A DNA stretch of 64,000 bases from Phytoseiulus persimilis (lineage: Eukaryota > Arthropoda > Arachnida > Mesostigmata > Phytoseiidae): positions 48,790,745 through 48,854,744 of the forward strand of contig CM075102.1 of assembly GCA_037576195.1 (NCBI GenBank). Direction: 5' to 3'. The first letter of the stretch is position 1. Each line of letters begins with the position of its first letter. Under the pieces are notes generated by a model. That model ran no database searches. It worked only from the letters and a program-made list of their open reading frames with translations, and had not been told where the DNA came from. Positions 24,824 to 36,263 of the stretch are shown piece by piece. The position numbers and the translations under genes were made by a program.

Positions 24824-26355
24824 ATACTAAAAGTTCCAAGAACTGAAGTTCTCGTCGCTTCGTAGAGCGCTAAATGGAAGATACGGATCCCGAACTCTTT
24901 CCCGAGCGATCGAGCTTCGTAGGTATTTGGGTCCAGAGTCCAGAAGCAGCCAGGCTGTCCCTGTCCTCTGCAGATGATTGGCAGTTATCTATCAAAGCAA
25001 CATCGTTCCAAAGTTGAAACGTCGCACTCACGATCCCTGATGAGAGGTGAATAACTTCCCGGGAATCCCATGCCCGGTCTAGTCTAGATCCCGCGATGGT
25101 AGGGCTGCATTCTTGGGACGAGGGCTGCAGTTCACCGAGGCTTCGGGAGCTTGAGGGGTACTCGTGGGGAAACTCCACGATCGGGACGAAGTGCACCCGT
25201 CTCCAACCTCCTCACAATGAGGTATTTCCAGCGTTATCCGTCTGGGTCGTTCGGCAAGTTTTCATCACAAGATTCAAGACTGATTTCGTTGTTTGATTTC
25301 TGATGGGACGTCGGTGCGGAAGCGTCAGGGTGGAAACTCACTGTCGAGCGCACAGCATGGGGGAGCCGCTTCGGAAGAATCGCATCTTATCAAAGGCTTC
25401 AGCATCTCCTTCCAGATCGTCCCTATATCGGTTCGGATCGGAAGCTGTTACGAAGTGAGTTCAGGACCCTGCGTCGAGTGGGAATGTTCACTCCGGCTTC
25501 TTGTAATCTTGAGTACATGACGCTTCCTTTCATGCTGTCTTCCTCAAGGTATCGGAGCCCGTTGGGTTTCACTGAAACTATCATCGCAGCTTACATTGCC
25601 AGCTAATTCGCCAGACGTCTTCCCAATCGTGCCTCTGATTTCGTCCTCGACTCGATCCCGAAGGTCCCGAGAGAGGTCCCTGGGCTTGCGATATTCTTCT
25701 CGCGAAGGAGTTGATGGATGGCTATGTGTGTGGAGATCACACAGGTGAACCGCAGTCCATCCATCCGGGGCAGGCCGTTTTCGAAGGTCTTGCGACCTGG
25801 CGGGTGGTTTTCTCCTCCGATTCGGGCCCTCAGTCAGAATCCCTGAAACCCAGCGGCGTACGCAGGGAGGGGACGAGGGGGCCATTCGATCAGACTAGGA
25901 AGGCTGGATGATATTCTACTTTACTGAATGAAAGTATCCAGCAAAGATTCGGTCTTATCAGCAACATCCTCACAGGTTCGAATATCACGTAGATTCCGTC
26001 ATCAAAAGCTCGCGCCGATGACTATCATAATCATCATCAACATCATCAACACATACCTCGCCGCCTCCCCCTCCCAACAAAAAGGAGCTAGGTACGCCCC
26101 CGAACCTGTATCATTATGCCGTGGCCGAGACCTCCACGAAGCCGAGCTCGGCTATCTGAGAATCCGCACGCTGCGACGGTTCGGAGCTCCTGCAGCGAGA
26201 TCTGGATCTCCCCATTCCAGAACGATTATATTGGAAAAAAAATCTATCCGAGATCAGCGGCCCTTCATACCGCGCTTCCCTCTTGCCCAGTAGACTGAAT
26301 TCCGCGCAATCCGGGTTAACTAATATCGATCAACATATCCCTTTATCATTACCAG
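24824..26355. other. Unassigned region upstream of the GT13 exons
   Basis: No gene is supported. A 250 bp stretch from about 25852 (GGCGTACGCAGGGAGGGG) to about 26104 (GGTACGCCCCCG) has ends resembling those of the hAT element at 56725-57787 and may be a related MITE, but I found no clear target duplication. A minus-strand frame near 25544-25885 contains a charged stretch that faintly recalls a Tc1 transposase N-terminus; I do not regard it as established. Confidence 0.35.
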
Positions 26356-29300
26356 TCCAAGACATCGAATAACAAGCTCGCGAGTTCGCCCGTGGTGGTG
26401 ATTGCGGGGAGTCAAAGCAGACTCCTGCCGCAAACCTTGGACACTCTATCGCTGCAGACCGGTCTCGAAAGGCCAAATGTTCTGGTTAGTTGAATGAAAA
26501 AGAGGAGTATACGATGTCGTTTCTGAGCAGCACAAACTCTCCTTTTTTTCTAAATATCTTATTCTTCAGGTTTTCCACGAGGCCGATGATGTCAAGGCTC
26601 AAGATCTCTGCGAACTCTTCAATTTTTCGTGTCAGCTTCTGCAGAGTGATTCGTCAGGCGGGAAATGCGGTGAGCTTGTCAAGGGATTTCATCCAGTACT
26701 CTGAATGACCTCGAACAATCCTCGACAGAAACGGGGGTATTGTCAGTGTATCTAGTGTTCAATTTTCTGACTCTCACAGAGCTCCTGGGACAAGCCATGG
26801 ATACAGCGGAAACAATATATCCGGAGGCTGTAAGTCTTCGATGCTGCATGCTTCAAGAACTCTCAAAACGGTGGCTTTCACTCCAATTTCGATTCCCAGC
26901 GTTATTTGTCTTATTAGAGGCTCGGAATTCCAGCCCTACATGACCATCATCGAAGCCGACGTTCTTCTCGGCTCGGATTTCCTACCATTCGTATCGTCCA
27001 TGATTTTCCTCCTTGACCAAGACTCGACGATCGGCAGTATATCGGGCTTCAATCCTGATGGGTCGAACCATCTCGCTCATGATGAATCTCAAGCATTCAG
27101 GTGAGCTGCTTAGCGAACTCTTGCAGCAGAGTTACGGCAAAATAGCGTAGTTAGACTTTTATCGATGTTGGAGCTCAGAGCCTTCGGCCGCAATCAATCA
27201 TGATGAGGGAAGCTTTTGGCCAGTTTCAATTCGTAATCCGGTTCTCTCTAGTAATTCCGATAGCCGGCGCTGATCGTTTGTGCCTCGTTCACGCTCCGAA
27301 ATTAGACTTCCGATCATGATCCGCTGCGGGAGAAAGCTTCAGATGAAATGAAATGAGACTTGGAGTTGATAAATATTGTTGGTTGACTACAAGTAGAAAG
27401 GCTCTCTTCATGGACAGATGAGGTGCAACGAACCGTGTCAGCTAACCGAGCTCAGTGAAGCCCTGACGGTGATAGCTCTATCATTCCATAGTTGAGTTTC
27501 TGAAATACTCTTCGAAAGCTGCCTTCATCATGACAATTATTTCTTCAAGATCTTGAACGTTTTCAATTTGCCGGATGCTGTCGACCGGTGGATCCGACTT
27601 GAGACCTGCAGTGGGAAGTTCAATCCTTGAGAGAGGGGATTTCTCGGAGGTCATACGAGTTCCCGTTTCTCTCCGGGTCGGCACAACTCATTCTCACTGA
27701 ATCACCCACACTCACCGCAAAACTTGTTGGATTCAATGTCACAACGAAATTGAAAGTACGCCGATCGACTATCAATTTCCATCTGAGCTTGAAAAACATT
27801 GTCGGTCACGTGTGTCACGTTGACAGCTCCTGGAAGCGCACCACACAATGAATCGAATCCTTACCGTATGAACGTATATTACTATCATGAATATGCTTCA
27901 CGATTTTTCGTACCACTCTGCCGGGACTTTGATACATTATCGGTTGAGCGCTGGATTCTATCTAACAGCTTCCGCGTCTCATTTTCGAAAGCCTCGGTCT
28001 CCTTTCCGAACTCATGGAGCTTCTTGTTTTCTGAAGAGGAGAGGGAGGATTCAGACGTGAGGAACTCCATCGAGTTTAATGCCAATATTTTCCAAAAGCG
28101 CCACTTACCCATCTTCAGTTTTCTAGATTTTTTTAACTTGTCCAGTGATTCAGTCACATCATTCACTGGAAATATTTGATGGAATCAGTTGATTGGGTTC
28201 GTACATCACCTCCATAGTCTGGGTTTTTTCAGTCGATTGACGAGAGTTTTTTGAAAGATTAGTTGCCTTCGACACTGATCGCAATCAGAAAGCGAAAGGC
28301 GGAAGTCTTCGTGCCCAGTGACTCTGTGTGAATCGATCCAATCGAGACATTCAAAGTTGGAATCGAGTACTGACCGTTGATCTCAACTGTGGGAAGCATA
28401 ACAGGAATCAGTTCACAATGTGGTCTCAGAGACGTCGTGGAGCTCTTTATTCTATTGAGAAGAGCATCCATGGGACCTGGTATGGTTGCTCTATTGTCTG
28501 AAACGGCCGGAGATCTAAATTCGACGAGGCTGTCAATGCGATACCGTCCAGCGCGCGCCTCTGCTCGAAGTTGCTGATGTTGTTGTGCGTTTTTTTTTTC
28601 AAAATAAGTGGAGAGAGGTTCCAAGTTTGAACTGTATGGCGCGACGCTCCATCCGGAACATGAACTAATGTTGTCGATCGTCGAGAACGAGCATCGCGGC
28701 GGTGATCGCGAGCTGTATGGGTAGATGTCTCACTTGAATGTTACAGGATTCAGGGTATACCAGGCGCGGCCTTCATTGTTCGCCGTGGATTCTCAGCTAA
28801 GGATCGATGCTCAGGCGATCAATGGGATTCCGTGATACCCGAAGTTTCCCGAGCTCTCCCGATATCAGATGACGTGTTGATCAAACATAACGTTTACCTG
28901 TAAGCGTTTGAATTGTACAGCATGAAATTCTCCCAACCAATTCTCTGTCGTGGGGAGGCGATGTGCCATTCAGTCAAGCCTCAGTCTGCATTCACAGAGG
29001 GAGCCCAGTCGCGTGGCCCATACAATCCCACTTGGAGAAAGCCGCATACGATCAGTGGCTCCTCACTAACATGGAACAAAGCGTTCTCTGTATCATTGAC
29101 GTCGCCGATTGTCAATTCAAGGGACTTCCTACGGTTGATTCGCCCAACAGGTATGACAGAAATTAAACTTTCTGATCAGGTCATTCTATGAACCAAAGAA
29201 CTTTATGGGTTGGGCGCAGAGGAACGAGATTCGCGAAAATCCGCTCCGGATGCCGCTGGTCGCGGCAGATTCGGTGGTATCTGTAGCGTACTTTCCCATC

Positions 29301-29759
29301 TTAGACTCATACTACCAAATTCGTGGGGTGATCAACGTTTATCACAATAGAGCTTGATCAGACTGTCCCCCCTGGGAGTTTTTTTTGACATGAAATGAGA
29401 TTGTTTCTTTTGCTGCTAGTCTCCGCTTCCAAAGAGCTGAGAAAACTCGCGGTAACATTAAAATTTGCGAAATTACCACAGCTTCGCCGCTAATTATCGC
29501 TACCAACGTCCGTCTCTAATCATGATGATAGGAGTGCGCGTCCACAAAATGAGGATTTGACTGTTCCAGCCAAATGATCACCGTGACATTCGAACAGACA
29601 TCGCCCGACGACGACTCTAAACTCACCGAACTCAGCAGAAAGTGCTTCCAAACGGAGTCTCTGCGGGCGAATTATCGTGGCTTGTACCGACTGCATTACA
29701 GAAACCATCATGTTCTCCTTGTCGGAAGTAAGAGCCCGTTCGCGAAAATCAGCTCGTGA
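26356..29759 (+). CDS. POMGNT1-like GT13 glycosyltransferase exons
   Basis: Exons approximately 26356-26484, 26570-26669, 26780-26829, 26934-27100, 28747-28873, 28921-29150, 29180-29287 and 29570-29759. Family matches in order: SSPVVVIAGSQSRLL (human V-P-V-AVIAGNRPNYL), VFHEADD, YPEA, the metal-site region TIIEADVLLGSDFL (human VVLEEDLDIAVDFF), GSISGFNPDG, IQGIPGAAFIVRRGF (human MPGLGWVLRR), VIPEVSRAL (human IIPDVSRSY), HLEKAAYD, and the C-terminus NYRGLYRLHYRNHHVLLVGS (human NHRGLWRLFRKKNHFLVVG). GT13 enzymes add GlcNAc in beta-1,2 linkage, POMGNT1 to O-mannose in the Golgi. The tryptophan-rich WDWDMWMR segment is not visible, so activity is uncertain. Junctions around exon 28921-29150 are poor: implied introns are about 47 and 29 nt. 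No start codon is visible upstream, favouring continuation of the FAM3/ILEI exons. Confidence 0.7.
27481..28624 (-). CDS. Coiled-coil protein nested in a GT13-gene intron
   Basis: Five minus-strand exons, 28624-28375, 28165-28109, 28030-27914, 27829-27716 and 27668-27481, join in matching phase to 241 residues. The middle is a charged heptad-like coil (LDKLKKSRKLKM, LHEFGKETEAFENETRKLLD) and the C-terminal half reads as a small globular domain (MEIDSRSAYFQFRCDIESN ... VQDLEEIIVMMKAAFEEYF). This layout and length recall kinetochore Spc25, whose C-terminus is an RWD-like domain after a coil, but the similarity is too weak to name it. The final intron (47 nt) is short and its acceptor is weak. 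The whole gene lies within the 1.6 kb intron 27101-28746 of the plus-strand glycosyltransferase. Function unknown. Confidence 0.55.
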
Positions 29760-29817
29760 CAGAACCACGTGTGAAGATGAATGTCCGCCTCTTAACCGCG
29801 TAGTATTAAGCGATCTC

Positions 29818-29823
29818 AATAAA
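29818..29823 (+). terminator. Polyadenylation signal of the GT13 gene
   Basis: AATAAA begins 59 nt after the predicted stop of the glycosyltransferase, a typical spacing, and supports 29759 as the gene's end. Confidence 0.5.
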
Positions 29824-30187
29824 GTTCTCGATGACAAATTGAACATCAGAACCCGTCTCATTCCTTCGCGAAGCATGTGCCGAAATTTCGAATACCTCCA
29901 CGAATGCCCATGAGTCCGTGATGTCGTCAGCAACTCGAGAGCGTTCGGAGGAATGAACCTCTTCTTTATCTTGTGATTGTCTACAGTCGCGGATAGTAAG
30001 TCACAGTGAGCGAAGAGCAAGATTTCTTACCGCAAAAGCCTGGAAAAACCTCGATCACGTTTTGAGATCGTGGGGCCTGGGACTACGCCGAAAGCGCATG
30101 GTTTCATCTTGTGAGGTGCTCTTCATGACGAGATGTTACGGGGAGAAATTCTCGGGAAAATAAGCTTAACGAAGAAACACATGAAGA

Positions 30188-30360
30188 GATCCCCCCCCCC
30201 CATCAGTATCCGGGTTTCTTGCCCGAATCGATCGGAACTCAATTGATAAGAATTGTCGCGGTGGCAGCAAAAGCATCCACTCACGATGACGTAATCGTGA
30301 CGCAAACTCTCTCTCAGAATTTGCCAAAGCGAGCCATTAAGCGTGGTCCCACGCTGAAAC
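30188..30360 (+). repeat. Dispersed repeat copy A
   Basis: About 130-170 bp shared, same orientation, with 31692-31876, at roughly 70% identity. The conserved core includes GCATCCA, CGATGACGTAA-CGTGACG and TTGATAAGAAT. It begins next to a run of C. Probably a short interspersed or non-autonomous element; family unknown. Confidence 0.5.
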
Positions 30361-31691
30361 TGGTTTTGTATCTGGAATCACATGGTTTTCATGTATCTCT
30401 GAATGTCGTGAAAAACAACTGAACCTTCGAAACGAGTCAAGCGGCGAGCTGACCCGTCATTTGGCCAGGTGGAGAAATGTAGAACTACGGCTGAACGATC
30501 ACCAGCCCAGGAACCTAGTCCCTTAAGAGGATGCCTAAGGATATTTCGGTGACGATATTGAATGCGAAAGAAGTGTCGGGTTCCGAGTTTATCCACACAA
30601 AGCACCAAACAATGATATGGAACGAGAGCCAAAGTTTGGACAACGCGTCGATGTTTTCTAGCTATTCTGAGTCCGTCGTCAGCTCATCTGTGAGTTTCCG
30701 TGTGTCCCGGGACCTTCGTTCCTCACGTTCTCGTTCGGCTCCCATGCCTCTCGGAGCCGAGAAGAACTCGCGTCGCATCCGAGCAGTACCGTCCACCGGC
30801 GAGCCTGATTTTCGACAAATACGCGGAGTCTCTCGGGAAATAGTATCGAACGTCAGACAAAGTTTGCGTTCGACTGCCTACACCATGAGTATGTCAGGAA
30901 TTCGGAGCAGTAATCGCCGCGGAGTAACACCGCGCGGATTCAACATGTACTCGACATGGGAATGAAGAATACTCGAATCAGGATCCGAGACAACATAAAG
31001 AACGTGTATCGATCCCCCGCTCAGCCTAAGACAAAACTCGCGGTGAGGTTGAAGATCGCGGGCTCACGAAGCGAGATGTCGTCGGCGAGAAATCGGCATT
31101 CGAGCAACGAGGTCAAAGATTTTGTGTCGTCGATTCGTCTCGCTCTAAGTTGCGATTTCGGAGAGTCCCGGATGATAGGTCAGCAAGCGTGGAGTCGTTG
31201 TGAGCGCGGAGCAAAATATCTCACCAGGAAAAAAGTCGTTTGATTCCTGAGATAACTCATTGGATTTTTCATGTACATCAGACCGCCCCGACATTGCTGA
31301 TCTGACAACTCTTTGCTTGAAGTTATATGGAGCTGTTTGCAAGATGTCCCCAGCGGATTCCAGTGGCCGCTGCGAAAGCTCGGTGCCGCTCTAGCTGAAC
31401 AGCTCTGCCGAGTTTCTCAGATCTGATGGTTGCGTGTGTTGCGACTTGCGACGCTAGGTATTCGACGCCATCCGCCGTTCGGTGTTGTTGTGCTGAGGTA
31501 AGCGCAAATGAGCGTTTACCTCCAGGCCACGAGATCCATCCTCGGATATTTTGCAAACTTGATTCCCCCCCCTACGGCTAGGACCTGGAAGTTCAGGCAC
31601 TGGCCATTCCATATCCTCTATCCAGATTCTCCTCACGAGCTATAGAGCGCATTGTAGCTGTGGAAACGAGAGGTGGAAGCTCACTCCGCTC

Positions 31692-31876
31692 TTAGTATCC
31701 CCCGGCTTTCCCCTACCCACTCGTTATCAAGGCTCTCAAACGGAATCGCTCGGATCTCATTTGATAAGAATGGCGGCGGCGGCGGCAGCAGAAGCATCCA
31801 GCGACGATGACGTAAGCGTGACGAGTAACCCTCTCTCAAGATTGGTCCGATCGAGCCGTTGAGCGTAGTTCTACGA
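31692..31876 (+). repeat. Dispersed repeat copy B
   Basis: Second copy of the repeat at 30188-30360. It has an expanded GGC run (about 31770-31785) where copy A reads GTCGCGGTGGCAGC, and keeps the GATGACGTAAGCGTGACG core. Confidence 0.5.
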
Positions 31877-33092
31877 TACAGACACCAATCAGAAACCGGC
31901 GACCACACACGCCGCCTCCGGCAAACAACAGCCGTGTCACCGTCTGTCCGGCTGTAGGATAACACTGCCTGTACAGAATTTTCGGATAGGGCCCCCGTAG
32001 ATGTGGCTCATACCGCAAACATGAGGATGCATGCTACCCCACGGAAGGACCGAGCTCTCCTTCCCCACATTGACACCATCATTGTCCCTCATCGAACTGA
32101 AGGCATGCTTGAGAGACGTTCCGAACATCCTTTGTACGGAAACCCCACTCACAGCAAACGGGATGTCGTGACACACTTCGGCGCTTGGTTAAGAGAAACC
32201 AAACGTCAGACGACACGAGAGCTTCGACTTTCCAAGAACCCTCGCTCGAGGTTCTACCTCCTGGGGGGCAATCACAGATATTGGCGGTGTAGTGATCTTG
32301 TTCCAGTCGAGAACAGCTCTGGGAGATCGGGGCCACCGCAAAGAGAGGAAGTGTAGCCCGAGCGCGTCAAGGCTGAACTGACTCTCAACGCTCTGGATTG
32401 AACATAGCGGGATGTATGGGATGGTTCCAGTGAGTCGATTTGGGAGTTCAGACAAAGTCATGCTTGCCGCGCATCAGAATAAGGCGCAAACCCATCATTT
32501 GGTCGCATGAAAGTATAAATTCACGCCGGGACGCTCCTGAGCCATGCGGTAGATCCGTACCACGAAGCATCCAGATGAAGTTGTGATATCTCAATCACAT
32601 GAGCGTTGAACTCATCGCTCCATCAAGTCCAAGCTGAGTCCAAGGGCCGATTGTCGCCCTGGGTTGGTGGAACAACGGAAACAAACCGAAAATCCGAAAA
32701 CTTGAGCTGCGTGGCGGGCTATCGAAAGCGAAGTTAATGGTGCACTCCAGCGCCCCTAGTGGATAGTTGTTCGAAGCCCAACCTCCCGCTCCCGAACACC
32801 AAGCCCAGGAGTGAACAGGACTGGGAAACAGAGATTGTGTGAATCCGCCGGCCACATTTCGGCGCTCGCCGACAGCTGAGCCTATCACAATATCACATCA
32901 ATCTCGCTGCACAAACCGTGTTAGACGCCCCCACCATCTGAAAAGTCCTCAAGAGATCCATGGGACTGTTGATTTCATTCGACGGCATAGTACAAGTCGA
33001 GAGCATCACACTAGTCTCAGATCCTTGGTGATACGCGTGATCGGTGCCGGGAATCCTTTCGCTGAACTCGATCGCGACTCTCGTGGATTGAA

Positions 33093-34241
33093 ATGGCCAG
33101 GTCAATCGTTCTTGTCTGTCTGTCTTTTTTCTTGGGTCTGTTCTTCATATTCATAGGATCAATGAAAATAACGCCCAATATCAACAGGGACATGCATCGT
33201 GAAATCGTGAGTATTGCTCGGATGCCAACAGTCATTTCTGGAGGCTCAGAGGCTGTCAAAGAAGCGCTGAGGCGAAGTTCTTAAAATGTTCATATTCGCC
33301 GCCCCTAAATACCCTTGAAAACTGAACCTAGATCCAACGGACACATCATTGATCGGATCCCCTTACCGTTGCAGCGGAGGAACTTCATCAGCTATGCCAA
33401 AGTGTTTCCTTGGAACCTTGTCTCCAGTTTGAAACTGAGTGCCAAAGTCTTACGCTACATTGTCGGTTGGACTGAGGTTTGCTGCGGTACAACTCTCATA
33501 TTGATTCCTGGTGAGCTGAGATTCCCCGAGAGGCAACCGCTGCATGTACCCCGTCCGCCGTCACGGCGATCCGTATGTTCCTGCTCAAATCGGATAGGCC
33601 GAGTTCCTGAACGGGAGAATGAATGTTGCTAAGAGGCATTTGTCGAGAATCATTTCCTCCTTCCAGGGCGAGTCAAGCAGTTCGCGAACTTCTGCCTCCT
33701 CGTCCTGTGCTGTGGAGCCGTTTACACCCACCTCATGTTATGGTGAGTACAGTGGGGAATTCCCAGTACTGATCGATAATTGACCGAAGAATCCTTCTCT
33801 CGATTGCTCTATCCAGAGGCGCTTGAGACGGAATCCCGCCGAAACCGCAGTGATTATTCATTTCTAGGGATCCGTTCGAGCGTATGGCTCCCTCACTGTT
33901 CTTCACCCTACTTCTCTTGTGTCGCCTGGTTGTATTCTACCAAGTAGGTTTCCTTCGGAGTCAGAGATCACCCGCGTTTGCCGGAGACTCGAGAGGAATG
34001 AGTTTCGGAAACTGACTCGAACTTGTCAGATTAGAATTCAACGCATTTTTATCTCAACCAGGTCGCGAAGAGGGAAGAAATCATGGGAGAGAAGGAATTG
34101 CTCAAAGTCAACCGTGATGATGCATCCGAGAAAGCACAATCACTCGCGACCAAAGAACGCAAAGGCTCCTGGCTAGATGAGCCTGCTCAAACAAAGAAAG
34201 GATCGAGGAAGCACAGGCGCAAGATCAAGAGGGAGGACTAG
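33093..34241 (+). CDS. TMEM35/NACHO-like DoxX-family membrane protein
   Basis: Five exons, 33093-33206, 33375-33510, 33667-33742, 33868-33943 and 34062-34241, join in frame to 193 residues, against 167 in human TMEM35A. The first exon reads SFFLGLFFIFIGSMKITPNIN (human ALGLFFVFMGTIKLTPRL). Then follow KVLRYIVGWTEVCCGTTLILIPG (human [20 protein letters not shown]), VKQFANFCLLVLCCGAVYTH, DPFERMAPSLFF and LLLLCRLVVFYQ. Four hydrophobic segments fit the four-helix DoxX-like fold. In vertebrates NACHO is an ER chaperone for nicotinic acetylcholine receptor assembly, and arthropod relatives are known. The C-terminal cytosolic tail is strongly basic and ends KKGSRKHRRKIKRED, which could act in ER retention. 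All splice sites are GT-AG in phase. Confidence 0.88.
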
Positions 34242-36011
34242 ACGCTAGCAGCGGAGCTCCAATTACAAGATAGGATTCCGCGGTCCTCAATAATCATACC
34301 TAATGGTCGAACTAGGGCGGACATTGACCAAAGCAGTCGATGCGACCACACATCGCACATGTACACTAACTCATTGCAGACGGACCAGAGCAACAACTGT
34401 GTCTGCCAGCAGCTATTTCCGTATCACGAGGTTTCTCCCGCTGAACTCTTCGGTGACACCTTGCCTTGTGTAGGTGACAGTGATCAAAGGATGGGAAGTT
34501 AACAACTCCAAATGCATCTTCCTCGACGAGGAAACAGTTTGAAAGCGTATCTCGGCATCACGGAATAAAGGATAACAAAATCGAGAATAAAATTCCGAAG
34601 AGCATAACATGATGTAACGTCAGTGACGTCACCTGCGGCGTATATGTTTTGCTGGCAAGGAACGCACTCGGCCGACGTGGATTCGACGCATAATGATGCG
34701 TTCGCAGCGAGAATAAAGTCACTCTCCCTTTCGGAAACTTCATGACGGAGCATTTTCTTAATTGTTCGCCGTGGCAGATCTGATTCAGCCCAGGGCAGTT
34801 CTCGGCGGGCAGGATCGAACTCCCCACTGAAGAACTAAACAGAACAGGAGAGCAGTGACACCGTTTTCAGAAGGATCGGAGGAATTCCCGATTCGATAGA
34901 ATGTTTCCAGCAGTCGGGCAACTTTTCTGTTTTCTAGGAATTGATTGGACGTACATATACGCGCTCTCGTGTCAAGTTCCAGAGTGAATTCTAAGCCCGC
35001 CAAACCTCAGCAACGGAAAACTCCGCACGAGAGACGAGTTTCCTCCAGGTTCATTCCTCCGGCTCTCAGAGAAAGTTGACCGGTTCTGTCGCTCGCGAAA
35101 ACATCATACTCGGTCTTGTGGATTCTTCTTTCACAAAGCATTTCGAGTTTGGTCGCTATGTGAAACCTTTCCTGTCATTTTCTTCGGAAACTGACTCCTG
35201 TGAGAGAAAGCTAATCGAATCGAAGGGATTTTCAATTTTCCACCACGGTAGTTTGGACAATAATCTCGTTTGAAGCAGTGAATCTTTAGCTCAAAACTAA
35301 TCTTCACAGGAATCCGGCGATTGAGTGCGCCGTGATTTCAAACTCTGGGATCTAAGCTATCGCAGGATTCTTGCGAACTCAGTTGGTTCAGTCTCGATCT
35401 CTCGTACCGTGCGAGGTATTCTCGTACAACAAAATCATGGTCTCGCCAGCGCCACATACAAACACTCGTATTTCTCTCATGGGAGTAATTAAAAGATCCG
35501 AATCATAGCAGTCGAGTGAATCTGCGCCCTAAACAGAGACAGTACTCGATGAGACACAATGTTGAGGGCTCGATGAAAAATATTCAGTTCGAAGGAAACG
35601 TCGCGGAGCTCATCGCTCTCAATCGGGATAAAAGTTACACGGGAAAGACTAAGACGAGCGTCAGAAGCATCCTGGCCGTAGCTCAGACCCGACGGGTCAT
35701 CGCTGACGAAGGAAAACTGAAACTGTGAAACCTGAGTGATTGCGTGTTTCCCGAGGGATGGGTAAGGGGGAGGGAGTTGAGTCCCAGAGCTCAGGTATGA
35801 GGCTATAGCCTCTTTTTGCTCAATCTGCGGACCTCCCTTACGAAGCTGCCAAGTTGTGTGACGACCCAAAGTTCACCTTAGCCGGAGATGACATGAACGA
35901 ATTAATTCAATCAGGACAAAAGGGTTGATATTGTGGCTTCATTCGGTCAGACGAGCTTTCGGTTTATTCCCATATCACGCGCTGACAGGCGATGCCGATC
36001 GGGGTGAGCAA
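34242..36011. other. Intergenic, no gene supported
   Basis: An AATAAA at 34564-34569 may end the TMEM35-like transcript. Minus-strand frames at 34413-35003 and 35489-35869 and a plus-strand frame at 35516-35728 were examined; none has a supported family match or splice structure. Confidence 0.35.
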
Positions 36012-36215
36012 TCAGTAGCGAGTACACCGAGCTGGTTGACTGCCGGAGGTACAATATCCAGCACCGAAACCATGAGCACGGCAGCACTCTTTGATGTGTT
36101 CAGGTCCTCTGGGACAGACTTCATTGCAGGCGCTGATTGGAGGACAAACTATGCCCTGTTGACAGAACGCGATGATCACGAAGACCATGAGCGTGCAGGA
36201 GCTGAATTTCGTCAT
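36012..36215 (-). CDS. Psychimicin-like secreted antimicrobial peptide
   Basis: A single-exon frame of 67 residues. It starts MTKFSSCTLMVFVIIAFC, a standard signal peptide with a hydrophobic core, likely cut near residue 20. The mature part has seven cysteines spaced C-x5-C-x3-C-x9-CC-x9-C-x8-C, and includes the segment NEVCPRGPEHIKECCRAHGF. Psychimicin, an antimicrobial peptide described from a bagworm moth, has DQVC-x9-CCRAHG with nearly the same spacing, so the two are probably one family. The frame is also open upstream for ten codons, but the internal ATG gives a clean signal peptide and sits about 50 nt from a TATA box. Expected role is a secreted defence peptide. The odd cysteine number is unusual and could mean one free cysteine or a dimer. 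Intact, no break seen. Confidence 0.75.
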   Translation of the reverse strand: MTKFSSCTLMVFVIIAFCQQGIVCPPISACNEVCPRGPEHIKECCRAHGFGAGYCTSGSQPARCTRY

Positions 36216-36263
36216 TGTTCGCGATGAGGTGGATTCCACGGTCACGGAAAGGTAAGAGCTTTC

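Larger units (their letters stand above)
29824..33092. other. Unassigned region with two dispersed repeat copies
   Basis: No gene is supported. A plus-strand frame at 30531-30965 (144 codons, serine/arginine-rich, contains SRSRSAPMPLG) overlaps by 10 nt a second frame at 30956-31243; both could belong to an unrecognised gene but lack domains. Two diverged copies of a repeat lie at about 30188-30360 and 31692-31876. The last 250 bases precede the TMEM35-like gene and probably hold its promoter. Confidence 0.35.

Noticed and set aside
25544-25885. Minus-strand frame resembling the N-terminus of a Tc1 transposase
   Set aside because: Only a short charged segment (RDLSRDLRDRV) matches; the DDE core and terminal repeats were not found.
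29288-29359. Read-through end of the GT13 gene at 29359
   Set aside because: Splicing at 29287 to 29570 adds a C-terminus that clearly matches POMGNT1 and is followed by a well-placed polyadenylation signal.
34499-34753. Minus-strand frame with NIYAAGDVT, a motif of FAD/NAD oxidoreductases
   Set aside because: No Rossmann GxGxxG motif or other parts of such an enzyme were found nearby; an isolated short motif is not enough.
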